A stretch of 64,000 nucleotides of DNA. Source: Nannochloris sp. 'desiccata'. Its lineage: Eukaryota > Chlorophyta > Trebouxiophyceae > Chlorellales > Chlorellaceae. Position numbers and translations under genes: made by a program. This document shows positions 1 to 8,311 of this stretch, one piece after another. The stretch covers positions 744,001 to 808,000 of the forward strand of contig JAGTXX020000003.1 of NCBI GenBank assembly GCA_019044685.2, read 5' to 3'. The notes beneath the pieces were generated by a model. The model did not search any database. It had not been told where the DNA came from and saw nothing but the letters and a program-made list of their open reading frames with translations. Numbering within the stretch: the first letter of the stretch is position 1; each line of letters opens with the position of its first letter.

Positions 1-1
1 T

Positions 2-232
2 AGTAGTGGCTTATATGGTAGACCTGGTGCGGTCGTACCAATCGATTGGGAGATAGAACCAGAGAAAGAACAGAAAAATCAGCCACCATCAGTGTTGAAT
101 ATCAGCATGCTGCAAGCTGCGTTACTGGCTCACTCCTCTGCTGCTCAAATTTCTAGTTTACAGCGACAAGCTAGAGACGTAAATAGCAGTGGAGAAAGAG
201 CAGTGAAGAGTGTACTTCGAGCTCGACTTTGA
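2..232 (+). CDS. C-terminal end of an unknown protein (partial)
   Basis: An open frame runs from base 2 to a TGA at 230-232 and gives 76 residues. The residues are ordinary coding composition: a Gly/Pro-containing start, a Glu/Lys/Gln stretch, then an Ala/Ser/Gln-rich helical segment ending in a basic tail (RAVKSVLRARL-like, residues about 65-76). The 5' part lies outside the window, so neither the start nor the family can be judged. I recognise no domain. It converges with the phosphatase gene at 579. Confidence 0.5.
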   Translation, partial: SSGLYGRPGAVVPIDWEIEPEKEQKNQPPSVLNISMLQAALLAHSSAAQISSLQRQARDVNSSGERAVKSVLRARL

Positions 233-578
233 ATTTAGAAAATAGATAGATCCATATTGACGAGGATGGAGCATTCCATTTTTGATTAAATTTTTTCTAC
301 CCCAGTATTATTTTTTAAGATACGCTTCTCGATTACAGAGTCATGTGTATATATTCTTTGTTCATTAGGCATGTTTATACAATATGTCAAAAGCAGAAAC
401 TTAAAAGGAAAAGAACTATTGGACTACTGAATAGTAACAAAACTTTGGCTGGTGACACCAAGTATATAATTCAATAAAAAACTTTTATTTTACCACATAA
501 TAATGAAGCTAATTATGTATATACACATCATCCATTCATGCTCTATACATAGTGCGTGTCATTTCTTTCTTTCTTCTA
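233..578. other. Convergent intergenic region, 3' UTRs
   Basis: AT-rich sequence between the stop at 232 and the stop of the minus-strand phosphatase at 579. It contains AATAAA-like stretches on both sides (for example around 474-479) that could serve polyadenylation. No coding signal or RNA gene is seen. Confidence 0.5.
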
Positions 579-3021
579 CTAAGGTGCTACAAAACTTGCT
601 AATTGTCCATCGTCCAAGGTCATCAACGGTGATCGCAACTGCCACTCTGATGCCGACCACAACCTTACCACCAATGCTGTCACATCATCTCGTGTCCCTG
701 CCTTCTTAGCAGCAGCAACAATAGCACCAGCGACTTCGACAACACTCCCATCGTGCTCTTTATCAGCCATTTTTGCAGCGTGAGCGACTTTTTCAGGGTC
801 AAGTACGTCCCACAACCCGTCTGACGCTATCAGCAGTAATGCACCTTGCTCCTGAGAAATCGAAACAACATCGCTGACAGCAGGCTCAGCAGATAAACCA
901 AGATCTTCATCTTTTAGGAATTTGTCACCTAATGCACGTGCTAAATTCAATCCGTACAGTCTCTTTGAATCGGAATGTAGTGGAATGCCGTTGCGGGTAA
1001 GGCGTTCTCTCTCTGCAGGGTTTGTTAATCGATGATCCTCGGTCAATACATTCCAACCACCAGTCTCCAGGTCAATTAACAATGCAGCAGAGTCACCGAC
1101 GTTGGCGCATTGTAATTGAACTGCACCGTTGGCGCCACGCCAGGCCAAGACAGCTGTGGCGGTGCACCCTTCTTCCGAATTAATTCGGTCATCTGTAGCT
1201 AAAAATGCCTCGTGCAGTAGCTCTCTTGCACCTTGACGGTTGAAAGTACTCCCACTGCTAGATTCGAGTAATGCTGCAGCGCCTTCAGGTGTTTGTAATC
1301 GATCCGAGACCTCATCTGGCAAAACAACGCTGGCTGCGTCTGCGGCATTCCGACCACAATGTCCATCAAAGACACAAAACAACGCTGCTGAAGCATCAGA
1401 ACCAAGTGCTAGATCACTTCCATGGAGAGGGCATTCTGCCAATGCAACGTCTTCACATTGTTGGTTGCGTCTCGCATGATCTCGACCGGTTGCCGAAGCG
1501 ATACAGCACTCTAAACGAAGGTCATCCGACGCGGCAGCCACCACCGCTTGTTTGGAAGGACTGTTAATTTTCGGCGTTAACAACGACGTAAACGATGGAA
1601 TTCGATGTTTCGGCATAGTTAAACTTCTGGGTAAACTTCCTGGCCCCAGAGATAAACTTAAATTACGATCAGATGAGTTTTCTGGTAACATTTCTCTTGG
1701 AAATACCGAAACTTTCAATTTTGTTATCGTCCCCAACAGTATGATATCATCTGTACAAAGCCTATATTGCTCTCCTTTTTCTCTACTAGCCCCAGAAATA
1801 GTCTCTCCATTTAACTGGGTTCCATTTAATGAACCCAAATCAACTATTTGCCAGCATCTTTGTATACTACTCCAGGATATCTCCACGTGGCGCCCGGACA
1901 CTTCCCCATCAGGGATTACCAAATCATTAACAGGTAATCTGCCTACAGACATTTCTGTGGTATCTTCACCCGTCACATAGCTTGTTTTCATACGTGGTCC
2001 GGCAATGACGTCTAGTTTGAGTGCAAGACGGACGTCCACATCACTCGAAGTCCGCATTTGAGACATATCATCATCGACGTCAGAGTTATCGTTGAAGTGT
2101 CGGTCTTCATCCTCTTCGCTGACGCGAGGGAGTTTACGGTCACTGGCAGCGCTGTGAAGGGTGAAACTACGTTCCATGCGGGCAACTGGTGGGACGTGAG
2201 ATGCAGATGCTGTGGGTGCCGATGCTAGGGGGTCTTTTTCAAGGGCAAAAGGGTCGGTTTCTGTAGAAGCAACTGCATTGTTATTTGCAGTTAAATACGC
2301 TGCAGCAGTAATAAAATCGCCCGCAGTGCTTGAAGGAACATCTCCAAATCTAAATGGAGATTCTCGGGGGGATCCACGAGCGCTACGTTGTGGTGATTGT
2401 GGCAGTGCTGCCACTGGTAACAATGGACCCGACAAAGGGTGAGCTCTTGCCCTTTCATTTTGTTGACGCTCTTCTTCTGCTTCTTGCGTAAATTGAGAAA
2501 ATAGTGGTATTGCAGGCACTGCTACAGGTTCTTTTAGGGGTGCTACGACATCAGCTACTTCCTCACCAGCTGGTGGTGCTGGTTCTAGAGGTTCAATGCT
2601 AAAGGAAGAAGGTTCATCTTGTGGCGGGGTAGGAGGAGCGTCGGCCGGCTCAAGTAGAGGTTGCTGAAAAGAAGAATTTAAGAGAGTTCTTTAGATAAAT
2701 GGATCAATAAAAGTAGATTAAGCTAGTAAATTTGTACATTTCTTACCTGCAAATGCTGCTGTTCTGCTGCTGCTCTATCGTTCTCTTCCTCTGCTGCGAG
2801 TTGAGCGCTGTTCCTGGTTGCAGTGCATCGTCGACGACGCCATTGCCAGAGGAGATGTGCTGCGATCCCTATAGCTGCTAATGATAAGAGCTTGACTCCC
2901 AAGTGTTCAGTGCTGCAAGGGGGAGAGAAAGGGAAAGGGTGTGAGCTTGCAATGATCCAGAGAAGGCGAAAAGGGGAAATTAAAAGATCACTGTAGCAAA
3001 GAGGCCTTACAATTGTTTCAT
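579..3021 (-). CDS. Membrane-anchored FHA-PP2C protein phosphatase (KAPP-like)
   Basis: Three exons, 3021-3011, 2912-2747 and 2663-579, with GT-AG introns of 98 and 83 bp, give 753 aa in one frame. Residues about 8-23 form one hydrophobic segment followed by four arginines, a signal anchor. An FHA domain follows (GRLPVND, SGRH and LGSLNGT motifs), then a PP2C catalytic domain with VFDGH, ARALGD, ASDGLWDV and RDDVTALVV, so the metal-binding aspartates are present. The order TM-FHA-PP2C is that of plant kinase-associated protein phosphatase, which binds phosphorylated receptor kinases through FHA and dephosphorylates Ser/Thr. The middle (about 70-260) is low complexity. The 11-nt first exon was chosen because it supplies an ATG and keeps the frame. 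Function as a receptor-kinase partner is inferred. Confidence 0.88.
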
Positions 3022-3419
3022 GGCCGTGTAATTAAAATCTAAATTTAGCAAGATGTCTTTGAGCATATCACGACAGCCTTATCATTGTAAAAAATGCAGT
3101 AAACACTGGCTCGAAATTCATTTTTAAAGACATGGTAGCGCATCCGCTGCTTTGGCAAACTTGCAAGTGTTCTATTATCTTGGCACGTAAAAATTGGAAC
3201 TGGGTTGGCACACTCGGGTGAAGATAATTAAGGAGGGTAAAAGGCAAAAAAAGAAGAGCTCATGAGCAAGACTTGCAACGAAGCACACAAGCGTTCCTGA
3301 CTTCATCACTCTGTGCATGCACATACGGGTATATCTAAATTTATCAAAGCTAAATAGCGACTCTAGATTCGAGCTGCTTTGTATTTTGAAGTCACAGATT
3401 TTAAGTTCAAAATCCAAAC
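3022..3419. promoter_or_regulatory. Divergent promoter region (phosphatase / BCCIP)
   Basis: 398 bp between two divergent start codons. It must hold both 5' UTRs and promoters. I see no clear TATA box, no tRNA and no convincing ORF; an 80-codon minus-strand frame here has no protein character. Confidence 0.45.
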
Positions 3420-4355
3420 ATGCCTAAACGTAAGCATGCAAGTGAGAACAAAAGGGCAATAGAAGAAGAGGAGGAACTCGAAGAATTTGACATCGGAGAT
3501 CAAGGCTCCCCATCATCAAGCGACGATGATGCCTTCCCCTCAGAGGAAGAGCACGAAGATGAAGAATCAAGTGAAGATGACGAAGACGGTGAGGCCTTTG
3601 ACAGCATCGACGTTGACTTCCTGTGCGTTGACCCAGAAGAAGACGATTTCCATGGTCTCAAGACACTATTAACTAATTATTTAGACGGCAGACAGTTTTC
3701 TAGCTCTGAATTAGTAGAAGCAATCACCGCCAATCCTGCCAGCAGTGTGATTAAATGTGGAGAAGATGACGACGCAATTGGAGTAGCAAGCGTCCTTCAA
3801 TTATCCCAACACAATAATGCAGAGTTTCTCGCAGAGATAAAAGATTTTGTGAAACAACACTGCCCAAAGGGAATGGAAATAGCAGAAAAGCTCAATGCCG
3901 CGTTTGCATCTCCTTCCACCGCCTTGCTCATTAGCGAACGCTTATTAAACTGCCCTCCTCAATTAGCCCCACCATTGATGGAATCTTTGATACAGGAGGC
4001 AGATGATATGGCAAAGGAGAATGGGTCTAAAATTAATCAGTATGTCTTTATAACTAGAGCTTATGCAGACTCAACTTCAACTGCAGCGGCACCTATCACC
4101 GCTGGTGAAGGGTCATCAAAGAGTAAAAAGAATAAAAAATCTAAAAAAGAGAAGAATTCTGCAGTCTCTGATCTGATTTTTGCAACACCTGAAGGCGAAT
4201 TTCTAGCTAATAAAGCTTCAATTGCGTTTTCTTTTGCTGTGCCCAACAGAGCGGTGGGCAAAGATGATTTGCTGCCACACAGAGTCGTAGCTGTGGTGCC
4301 TGCGAAGGAGTTTAGTGGTGCTTTAAAAGAAATGCGTGCTGTAGTTGGGGGCTGA
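3420..4355 (+). CDS. BCCIP / Bcp1 family protein
   Basis: Intronless 311-aa protein. After a basic start (MPKRKH) comes a long acidic stretch (residues 15-60), then the family hallmark: a VDFLCVDP-type segment followed by DDFHGLKTLL at about residues 61-85. The rest covers the conserved BCCIP core: a helix-rich middle (I-x-E-R-L-L-N-C-P), then FATPEGEFLANKAS and a final segment with VVAVVPA. A lysine-rich insert (about 230-248) is probably a nuclear localisation or nucleolar signal. Yeast Bcp1 is a nuclear chaperone/export factor for ribosomal protein Rpl23, and human BCCIP binds BRCA2 and p21. The conserved eukaryotic role in ribosome biogenesis is the likelier one here. Start is the first ATG after a divergent promoter. 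Confidence 0.88.
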   Translation: MPKRKHASENKRAIEEEEELEEFDIGDQGSPSSSDDDAFPSEEEHEDEESSEDDEDGEAFDSIDVDFLCVDPEEDDFHGLKTLLTNYLDGRQFSSSELVEAITANPASSVIKCGEDDDAIGVASVLQLSQHNNAEFLAEIKDFVKQHCPKGMEIAEKLNAAFASPSTALLISERLLNCPPQLAPPLMESLIQEADDMAKENGSKINQYVFITRAYADSTSTAAAPITAGEGSSKSKKNKKSKKEKNSAVSDLIFATPEGEFLANKASIAFSFAVPNRAVGKDDLLPHRVVAVVPAKEFSGALKEMRAVVGG

Positions 4356-4711
4356 GTGACTACTGGTACATAGATTTGTATAGCAAAAGTTGTAACCCAA
4401 AAAGAAAACTTAAAGTTGTAGCTTTAGGTTGCACAAGAAATAAAATCTCATATCGTAAAACATTTAGAGCAAAATTTCACCTCTTCCAACAACTCTCAAA
4501 AATGGGCCACCGCTCCCAAGATAGATAGTAGAGTGATAAAGAGTCACCCCAACCCAGAGACCACTCATATTGTGTTGCTAGTATCCGGTGCAAAACGGGG
4601 TGGTTGGGGCGGAGGCGCCAAATGGTCGAAAAGGCAATCAAATGGTGTCGGAGTAGGGTTAGGACAGCGCCAAAAGCTGCGTCTTGACAAGCAGCTACTG
4701 GTGATACACAT

Positions 4712-4716
4712 AAAAA
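4712..4716 (-). terminator. Pol III T-run terminator of the permuted tRNA
   Basis: Five consecutive T residues on the minus strand, 8 nt past the last base of the 5' half. This is the usual Pol III stop signal, and its place after the 5' half supports transcription of the permuted order. Confidence 0.6.
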
Positions 4717-4723
4717 TAAATAC

Positions 4724-4803
4724 TTCAGTGCCACGCTCTTCCAGCTGAGCTATAGAGCCTACATTGTGGCTCCACTCGGGATCGAACCAAGGACCTTGGC
4801 AAT
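4724..4803 (-). tRNA. Circularly permuted tRNA-Phe (GAA): 3' half lies upstream of 5' half
   Basis: Read on the minus strand, the 3' half comes first (4803-4767): A37, U38, anticodon 3' strand TGCCA, variable loop AGGTC, T stem CTTGG/CCGAG around loop TTCGATC, acceptor TGGAGCC and discriminator A. A 7-nt spacer (4766-4760) follows, then the 5' half (4759-4724): acceptor GGCTCTA, TA, D arm GCTC-8nt-GAGC, G26, anticodon 5' strand TGGCA, C32, U33 and anticodon GAA. Acceptor (7 bp, with one G-T), D (4 bp), anticodon (5 bp) and T (5 bp, with one G-T) stems all close only in this permuted order. A box (TAGCTCAGCTGG) and B box (GGTTCGATCCC) are intact. A T5 run at 4716-4712 downstream would terminate Pol III. 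Maturation would need circularisation by tRNA-splicing endonuclease and ligase, then release of the termini. Confidence 0.9.
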
Positions 4804-5365
4804 ACTCCAGTAGTAAACTGGGTAAGGCGGTGCAAAATGACATTACGAATTCACCAGTATGATAAAAAGTCAAAAAAAATGCTCCCCGGGTCCTGGTGAC
4901 GACTCTAAACTCACTGGTTCGAGTCCGGGCCCGAGCAGGCGCGGGGTTTTATATCGGTTCGCCCGGTTTCCTCGTAGTTCTGCCACCTGACTCATCGAAA
5001 GCAGCTAAAATACTTGCTGATTGGATGGCTCTGACACAAATAGTCCTTTCTACGACTGAAGACTATTCGACTCCCTACCCTATAGAGTTAGAATGTTTAC
5101 AGGTTCTAGCCCAGTTTCTCTTCACCTACTCAAAGGCTTGGTTTCTCGGAACTTCGATGACCGAAGATGGTGCCTATTCGAAGTTTGCTCACGGTCGGCT
5201 GGGCGTGTGTTTATTAATACAGATTGGTGGTGGTTTTCTTTGCAGATGTGTTTCCTGGTATACAATTCTTCTTCTCCTGTTCAGCTTTCATCCTATATAT
5301 GCTAATGCTCCAGAGGAGCTCAGTCATGTAACATCTTCAGTTCCCCGTCGCGATTTATATAAAAA

Positions 5366-5384
5366 TCATGTAATTAACTAAACT
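5366..5384 (+). repeat. 19-bp direct repeat, left copy (likely target-site duplication)
   Basis: Nineteen bases starting TCATGTAATTAAC are repeated exactly at 7378-7396 in the same orientation. The repeat bounds the 2-kb insertion exactly, starting right where the inverted-duplicated unit begins. Length fits target-primed reverse transcription (LINE) target duplications. Confidence 0.75.
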
Positions 5385-5942
5385 GAAATTGTAACCCATA
5401 GCAGCTTCTAGAGAAGATCAGAAAGCACTTGCTGCTTTTTGAAATTCGCATCACGCATTTGTAAAAATTAAAATAATTTTTCTTGCACGCAATTCGAGTG
5501 CCCTGTGCATTAACTTGCTTTAGTAGTAGTCTGCGATATTCTATAATAGGATTTCGCTAACTGCACCTAGGTTTTTCGGTGATTTTTAATTACTAAAACT
5601 TTTCAGTTCTCCGTCTCGACACCGTCACTTTCCACCATGGCTTCTCGCCCTCGTGCTACTCTGGTACTCACGGACCCTCCTGTGGGTCTCTACAGGGATG
5701 CTGCCCCGGCCTCATACCCCGTTATTACGGTCTCTGTCCGGCCTCGCTATGATCTCGAGCGGAAGCACCAAGCGGCGTTATTTTCTCGTGCGGTCGACAA
5801 GTCGATTCACTCGCACTTCCCCCAGGACTCTCCTCAGAGCCCTGAGACTTCGCTTATTGAGCATGCTCCTTGTTTCCTTGAATCTGGATACATGCGAGTC
5901 AGCTTCGCCGTCAAGAACCTTGCTGTTGTCGACAAACTTATT
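5385..5942 (+). repeat. Left arm of 0.56-kb inverted repeat
   Basis: Pairs with 6507-7065 on the opposite strand. By eye the part from about 5530 to 5942 matches with one mismatch, whereas 5385-5530 shows several substitutions and length differences in T/A runs. The match stops at 5942, where the right arm runs into the telomere-like repeat with two to three bases of junction homology. Confidence 0.85.
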
Positions 5943-6497
5943 GCCGACAATATGGGTACTGGCACCCTTCCTCTCCCTGCTGAGATTGAAGGTGGAGTCA
6001 CTTTTGAAGATGCACGCATTTATTGGACCAACTATGCAGTCCCTTATACTCGTGAGCTCCTTTATGTGCCCGCCAACATTGATCCAGCCAAGCTTATCTC
6101 CTTCATTTCCTCTGAGAAGTGTACTTGCACCTTGGTAAACCAAGTCTCTGGAGCCAGCGCTCTTTCTGGACGCTACCTGGTCCAGTTTCTTGTCTCATCT
6201 GTCAACGATATTCCTTCCAACATTCAAATTCCTGATCCTGATGGCTCTGCCACCCATATTATTCAAGTTAGGGTGCCCTCCGACATCCCGACCGCAACCG
6301 CCATTGATCAAGAATTGAAGACCCTCAAACCCGCTCTTGTCCCCTTCAATGCTTGGAAGACCAAAATTGTGCAGTCTAAAACACCTACCTCCTCTCCTGC
6401 TGCTACTGGCACTGGTGCTGGAAAATCTGCCCAAGGTGTTCGAGGCGGTACCGGTGTGGCTGGTCATTCTGGTGTTGTTGAAAAAAACCCTAAATAA
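5637..6497 (+). CDS. ORF1-like protein of the retroelement (286 aa)
   Basis: Strong Kozak-type context (CCACCATGG). Residues 1-230 look like a folded domain with alternating hydrophobic strands, and residues 235-286 are Ser/Thr/Gly/Ala-rich and disordered. GC content and codon use are higher than in flanking DNA. I recognise no Pfam-level motif; by size, position and the presence of a low-complexity basic tail it could be a LINE ORF1 nucleic-acid-binding protein, but this is inference. The stop codon (TAA) is supplied by the junction repeat, so the natural C-terminus may be lost. The N-terminal 101 residues are encoded a second time, on the minus strand at 6504-6812. Confidence 0.5.
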   Translation: MASRPRATLVLTDPPVGLYRDAAPASYPVITVSVRPRYDLERKHQAALFSRAVDKSIHSHFPQDSPQSPETSLIEHAPCFLESGYMRVSFAVKNLAVVDKLIADNMGTGTLPLPAEIEGGVTFEDARIYWTNYAVPYTRELLYVPANIDPAKLISFISSEKCTCTLVNQVSGASALSGRYLVQFLVSSVNDIPSNIQIPDPDGSATHIIQVRVPSDIPTATAIDQELKTLKPALVPFNAWKTKIVQSKTPTSSPAATGTGAGKSAQGVRGGTGVAGHSGVVEKNPK

Positions 6498-6509
6498 AAA
6501 ACCCTAAAT
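6482..6509 (+). repeat. Two tandem copies of a 14-bp telomere-like unit
   Basis: Two perfect copies of AAAAAACCCTAAAT sit exactly where the forward copy of the element ends and the inverted copy begins. Each contains AAACCCTAAA, the plant/green-algal telomere repeat (TTTAGGG on the other strand). Confidence 0.85.
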
Positions 6510-7065
6510 AAGTTTGTCGACAACAGCAAGGTTCTTGACGGCGAAGCTGACTCGCATGTATCCAGATTCAAGGAAACAAGGAGCATGCTCAATAAGCGAA
6601 GTCTCAGGGCTCTGAGGAGAGTCCTGGGGGAAGTGCGAGTGAATCGACTTGTCGACCGCACGAGAAAATAACGCCGCTTGGTGCTTCCGCTCGAGATCAT
6701 AGCGAGGCCGGACAGAGACCGTAATAACGGGGTATGAGGCCGGGGCAGCATCCCTGTAGAGACCCACAGGAGGGTCCGTGAGTACCAGAGTAGCACGAGG
6801 GCGAGAAGCCATGGTGGAAAGTGACGGTGTCGAGACGGAGAACTGAAAAGTTTTAGTAATTAAAAATCACCGAAAAACCTAGGTGCAGTTAGCGAAACCC
6901 TATTATAGAATATCGCAGACTACTACTAAAGCAAGTTAATGCACAGGGCACTTGAATTGCGTGCAAGATTTTTTTTTTTTTTTACAGATGCTTGATGCGA
7001 AAAATTTCAAAAAGCAGCAAGTGCTTTCTGATTCTTTCTAGAAGCTGCTATGGGTTACAAGAATT
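6507..7065 (-). repeat. Right arm of 0.56-kb inverted repeat
   Basis: Reverse-complement copy of 5385-5942. It contains the element's start codon (minus strand, 6812) and the first 101 codons of the ORF, identical in protein to the left copy, then stops in the junction repeat. It is a truncated, probably silent copy. Confidence 0.85.
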
Positions 7066-7377
7066 CCCACTTTTGATTGATTGTTAAATCGTTTTTTTTG
7101 GATTTAACTCTCTCTCAACAAGGCTTAAGGCTTTCTTTTACACAAGGCTGTCGGTTGGCAGGCTTCAGGTGGCGTCTCAGACAAGTCTTGCGATCCCTTG
7201 GGACACCATTGTCTAACGATTGATAGTATCTGAATAAAGTTCTTTTATATGTCTTGTTTTCTCCTTTCCTCTCCATGATCATTCTCTATATGCTATATTT
7301 TTCTATAGGCTACATTTTTGGTCCATTGCAGTTGTCTTTCTGGACGGCGGCAACTCACAGGCGGTGTGGGTCGGACT

Positions 7378-7396
7378 TCATGTAATTAACTAAACT
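7378..7396 (+). repeat. 19-bp direct repeat, right copy (likely target-site duplication)
   Basis: Exact copy of 5366-5384, immediately after the last base of the inserted segment. Confidence 0.75.
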
Positions 7397-7696
7397 AAAG
7401 CGATTTTCGAGATTCTGCTTTATTTTCTTGCCTCTGTGCATGTGATTAGCAAGTAGGTTTGTATCATGGTGCAAAACCGGCGCTGCGGGTCTGATTGCGC
7501 TGCTCCCCAGCAGCCATCGTGTCATAATCAATCCGTCTTAGGCACCTTATTCAAGTTATTTACGCCAATGTTACATGAATGTAACTTATTCTACAACTAA
7601 AAGCACTACTATACACACGTGAGATAGCAAAAAAAATTAAATCTGTCGCTACTGAAAAATAAAAATTGTACATCCATGTTGTTCCTCCGAGTCGAT
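7397..7696. other. Intergenic region downstream of the RING gene
   Basis: Between the right target duplication and the stop of the minus-strand RING gene. AT-rich, with several TGTAA/TTACA motifs that could act in 3'-end formation. No ORF or RNA gene seen. Confidence 0.4.
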
Positions 7697-8311
7697 CTAG
7701 CTAAGAAACTCTTCATATTCCATCTTCTTGCCACACATAGGGCAATTGGGAGACCTTTCTAGCCATTCATAAATACATGGCAAGTGGTATTGATGCCCAC
7801 ATTTAGCTACGACACGAGGGTTGTCCACTGTAAATGGCTCGAGGCAGGTGGGACATGAATCTACATCGTCCTCTACCTCGTAGCTTTTTTCTTTTTCTTC
7901 TTCTTTCCCTAGGTTTCCTTTTAGCTTCGTTTGTTCAGCAGCATTATTCTTTTGCTTTGAAGAAGTAGTGTCGCTTTGTAAGGCTTGTTGTTTTGGGCTC
8001 AAGAGCACCTGTCGTTCAGAGGTTTCTGAAGAGGGCGTCGGCGCTGCTGTTGTTGTTGTTGTTGTTGTTGTCGTCGTCGAAGGCGTTCCTGCTGCCATGC
8101 TGGCTTCTAAAGGAGGTGCTGCAGTAGCTGTTGTTATTGTTTCTTGCCTGATAGTGTGAAGTAAGCTTTGCTCTGTGCTAGGGGATGCAGAGTAGCCTCG
8201 TCGTCGTCGTGGGGGAAGGCAACAACAGCAAGCCCTGGCCACGGTGCTAAAAAAGGAGATGCATGGTGAAAACCCACCATCGTCGTAATTATCCCCACGC
8301 CTTGGGAGCAT
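7697..8311 (-). CDS. RING-H2 E3 ubiquitin ligase, At3g02290-like
   Basis: 204 aa. The C-terminal RING-H2 domain (residues about 153-197) reads CPTCLEPF, CGHQYHLPCIYEWLERS and CPMC, closely matching the plant At3g02290/RHF-type family, including the short tail after the last zinc ligand. A Cys-rich stretch near the N-terminus (ACCCCLP, residues 27-33) recalls the palmitoylatable N-termini of those proteins. The middle has a Thr run from a GTT/CGT microsatellite (8045-8080) and an acidic segment before the RING. A sequence resembling a 3' splice site (pyrimidines then TTTTTTAG) precedes residue 22, so the real N-terminus may lie in an unseen upstream exon. Role: ubiquitin transfer, substrate unknown. 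Confidence 0.8.
   Translation of the reverse strand: MLPRRGDNYDDGGFSPCISFFSTVARACCCCLPPRRRRGYSASPSTEQSLLHTIRQETITTATAAPPLEASMAAGTPSTTTTTTTTTTAAPTPSSETSERQVLLSPKQQALQSDTTSSKQKNNAAEQTKLKGNLGKEEEKEKSYEVEDDVDSCPTCLEPFTVDNPRVVAKCGHQYHLPCIYEWLERSPNCPMCGKKMEYEEFLS
8045..8080 (+). repeat. GTT/CGT trinucleotide microsatellite inside the RING gene
   Basis: About nine GTT units followed by GTC units on the plus strand, encoding a run of ten threonines on the minus strand. In-frame length changes would be tolerated. Confidence 0.85.

Larger units (their letters stand above)
4356..5365. other. Intergenic region containing a permuted tRNA gene
   Basis: Apart from the tRNA at 4724-4803 this kilobase holds 3' UTR of the BCCIP gene (a TGTAA motif near 4390), an isolated B-box-like motif at 4916-4926 that I could not fold into a tRNA, and a 161-codon plus-strand frame (4896-5381) without family resemblance. 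That frame runs through the B-box-like motif, so I do not call it a gene. Confidence 0.4.
5385..7377 (+). mobile_element. LINE-like insertion with an inverted duplication of its 5' end
   Basis: The segment lies between perfect 19-bp direct repeats. Its left part (5385-6481) carries a leader of about 250 bp and an ORF of 286 codons. At 6482-6509 are two perfect copies of a 14-bp A-rich, telomere-like unit. From 6507 to about 7065 the first 558 bp of the element recur in inverse orientation. The last 312 bp (7066-7377) are unique. No reverse transcriptase is present, so the copy is truncated or non-autonomous. A LINE origin is inferred from target duplication length and ORF1-like content; a fold-back DNA element is the alternative. 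Confidence 0.6.

Noticed and set aside
4882..4950. B-box-like GGTTCGAGTCC at 4916-4926, possible second tRNA
   Set aside because: The T stem fails at its outer pair, the implied acceptor 3' strand (CCCGAGC) has no partner within 100 bases on either side, and no A box is placed for a normal or permuted order.
4896..5381. 161-codon plus-strand ORF
   Set aside because: No family resemblance, overlaps the B-box-like motif and the target duplication, Leu/Ser-rich drifting composition.
5385..5420. Heat-shock element (TTCTAGAA) in the retroelement leader
   Set aside because: Only the right copy has TTCTAGAA, with two units and not three; the left copy is broken, so heat inducibility cannot be argued.
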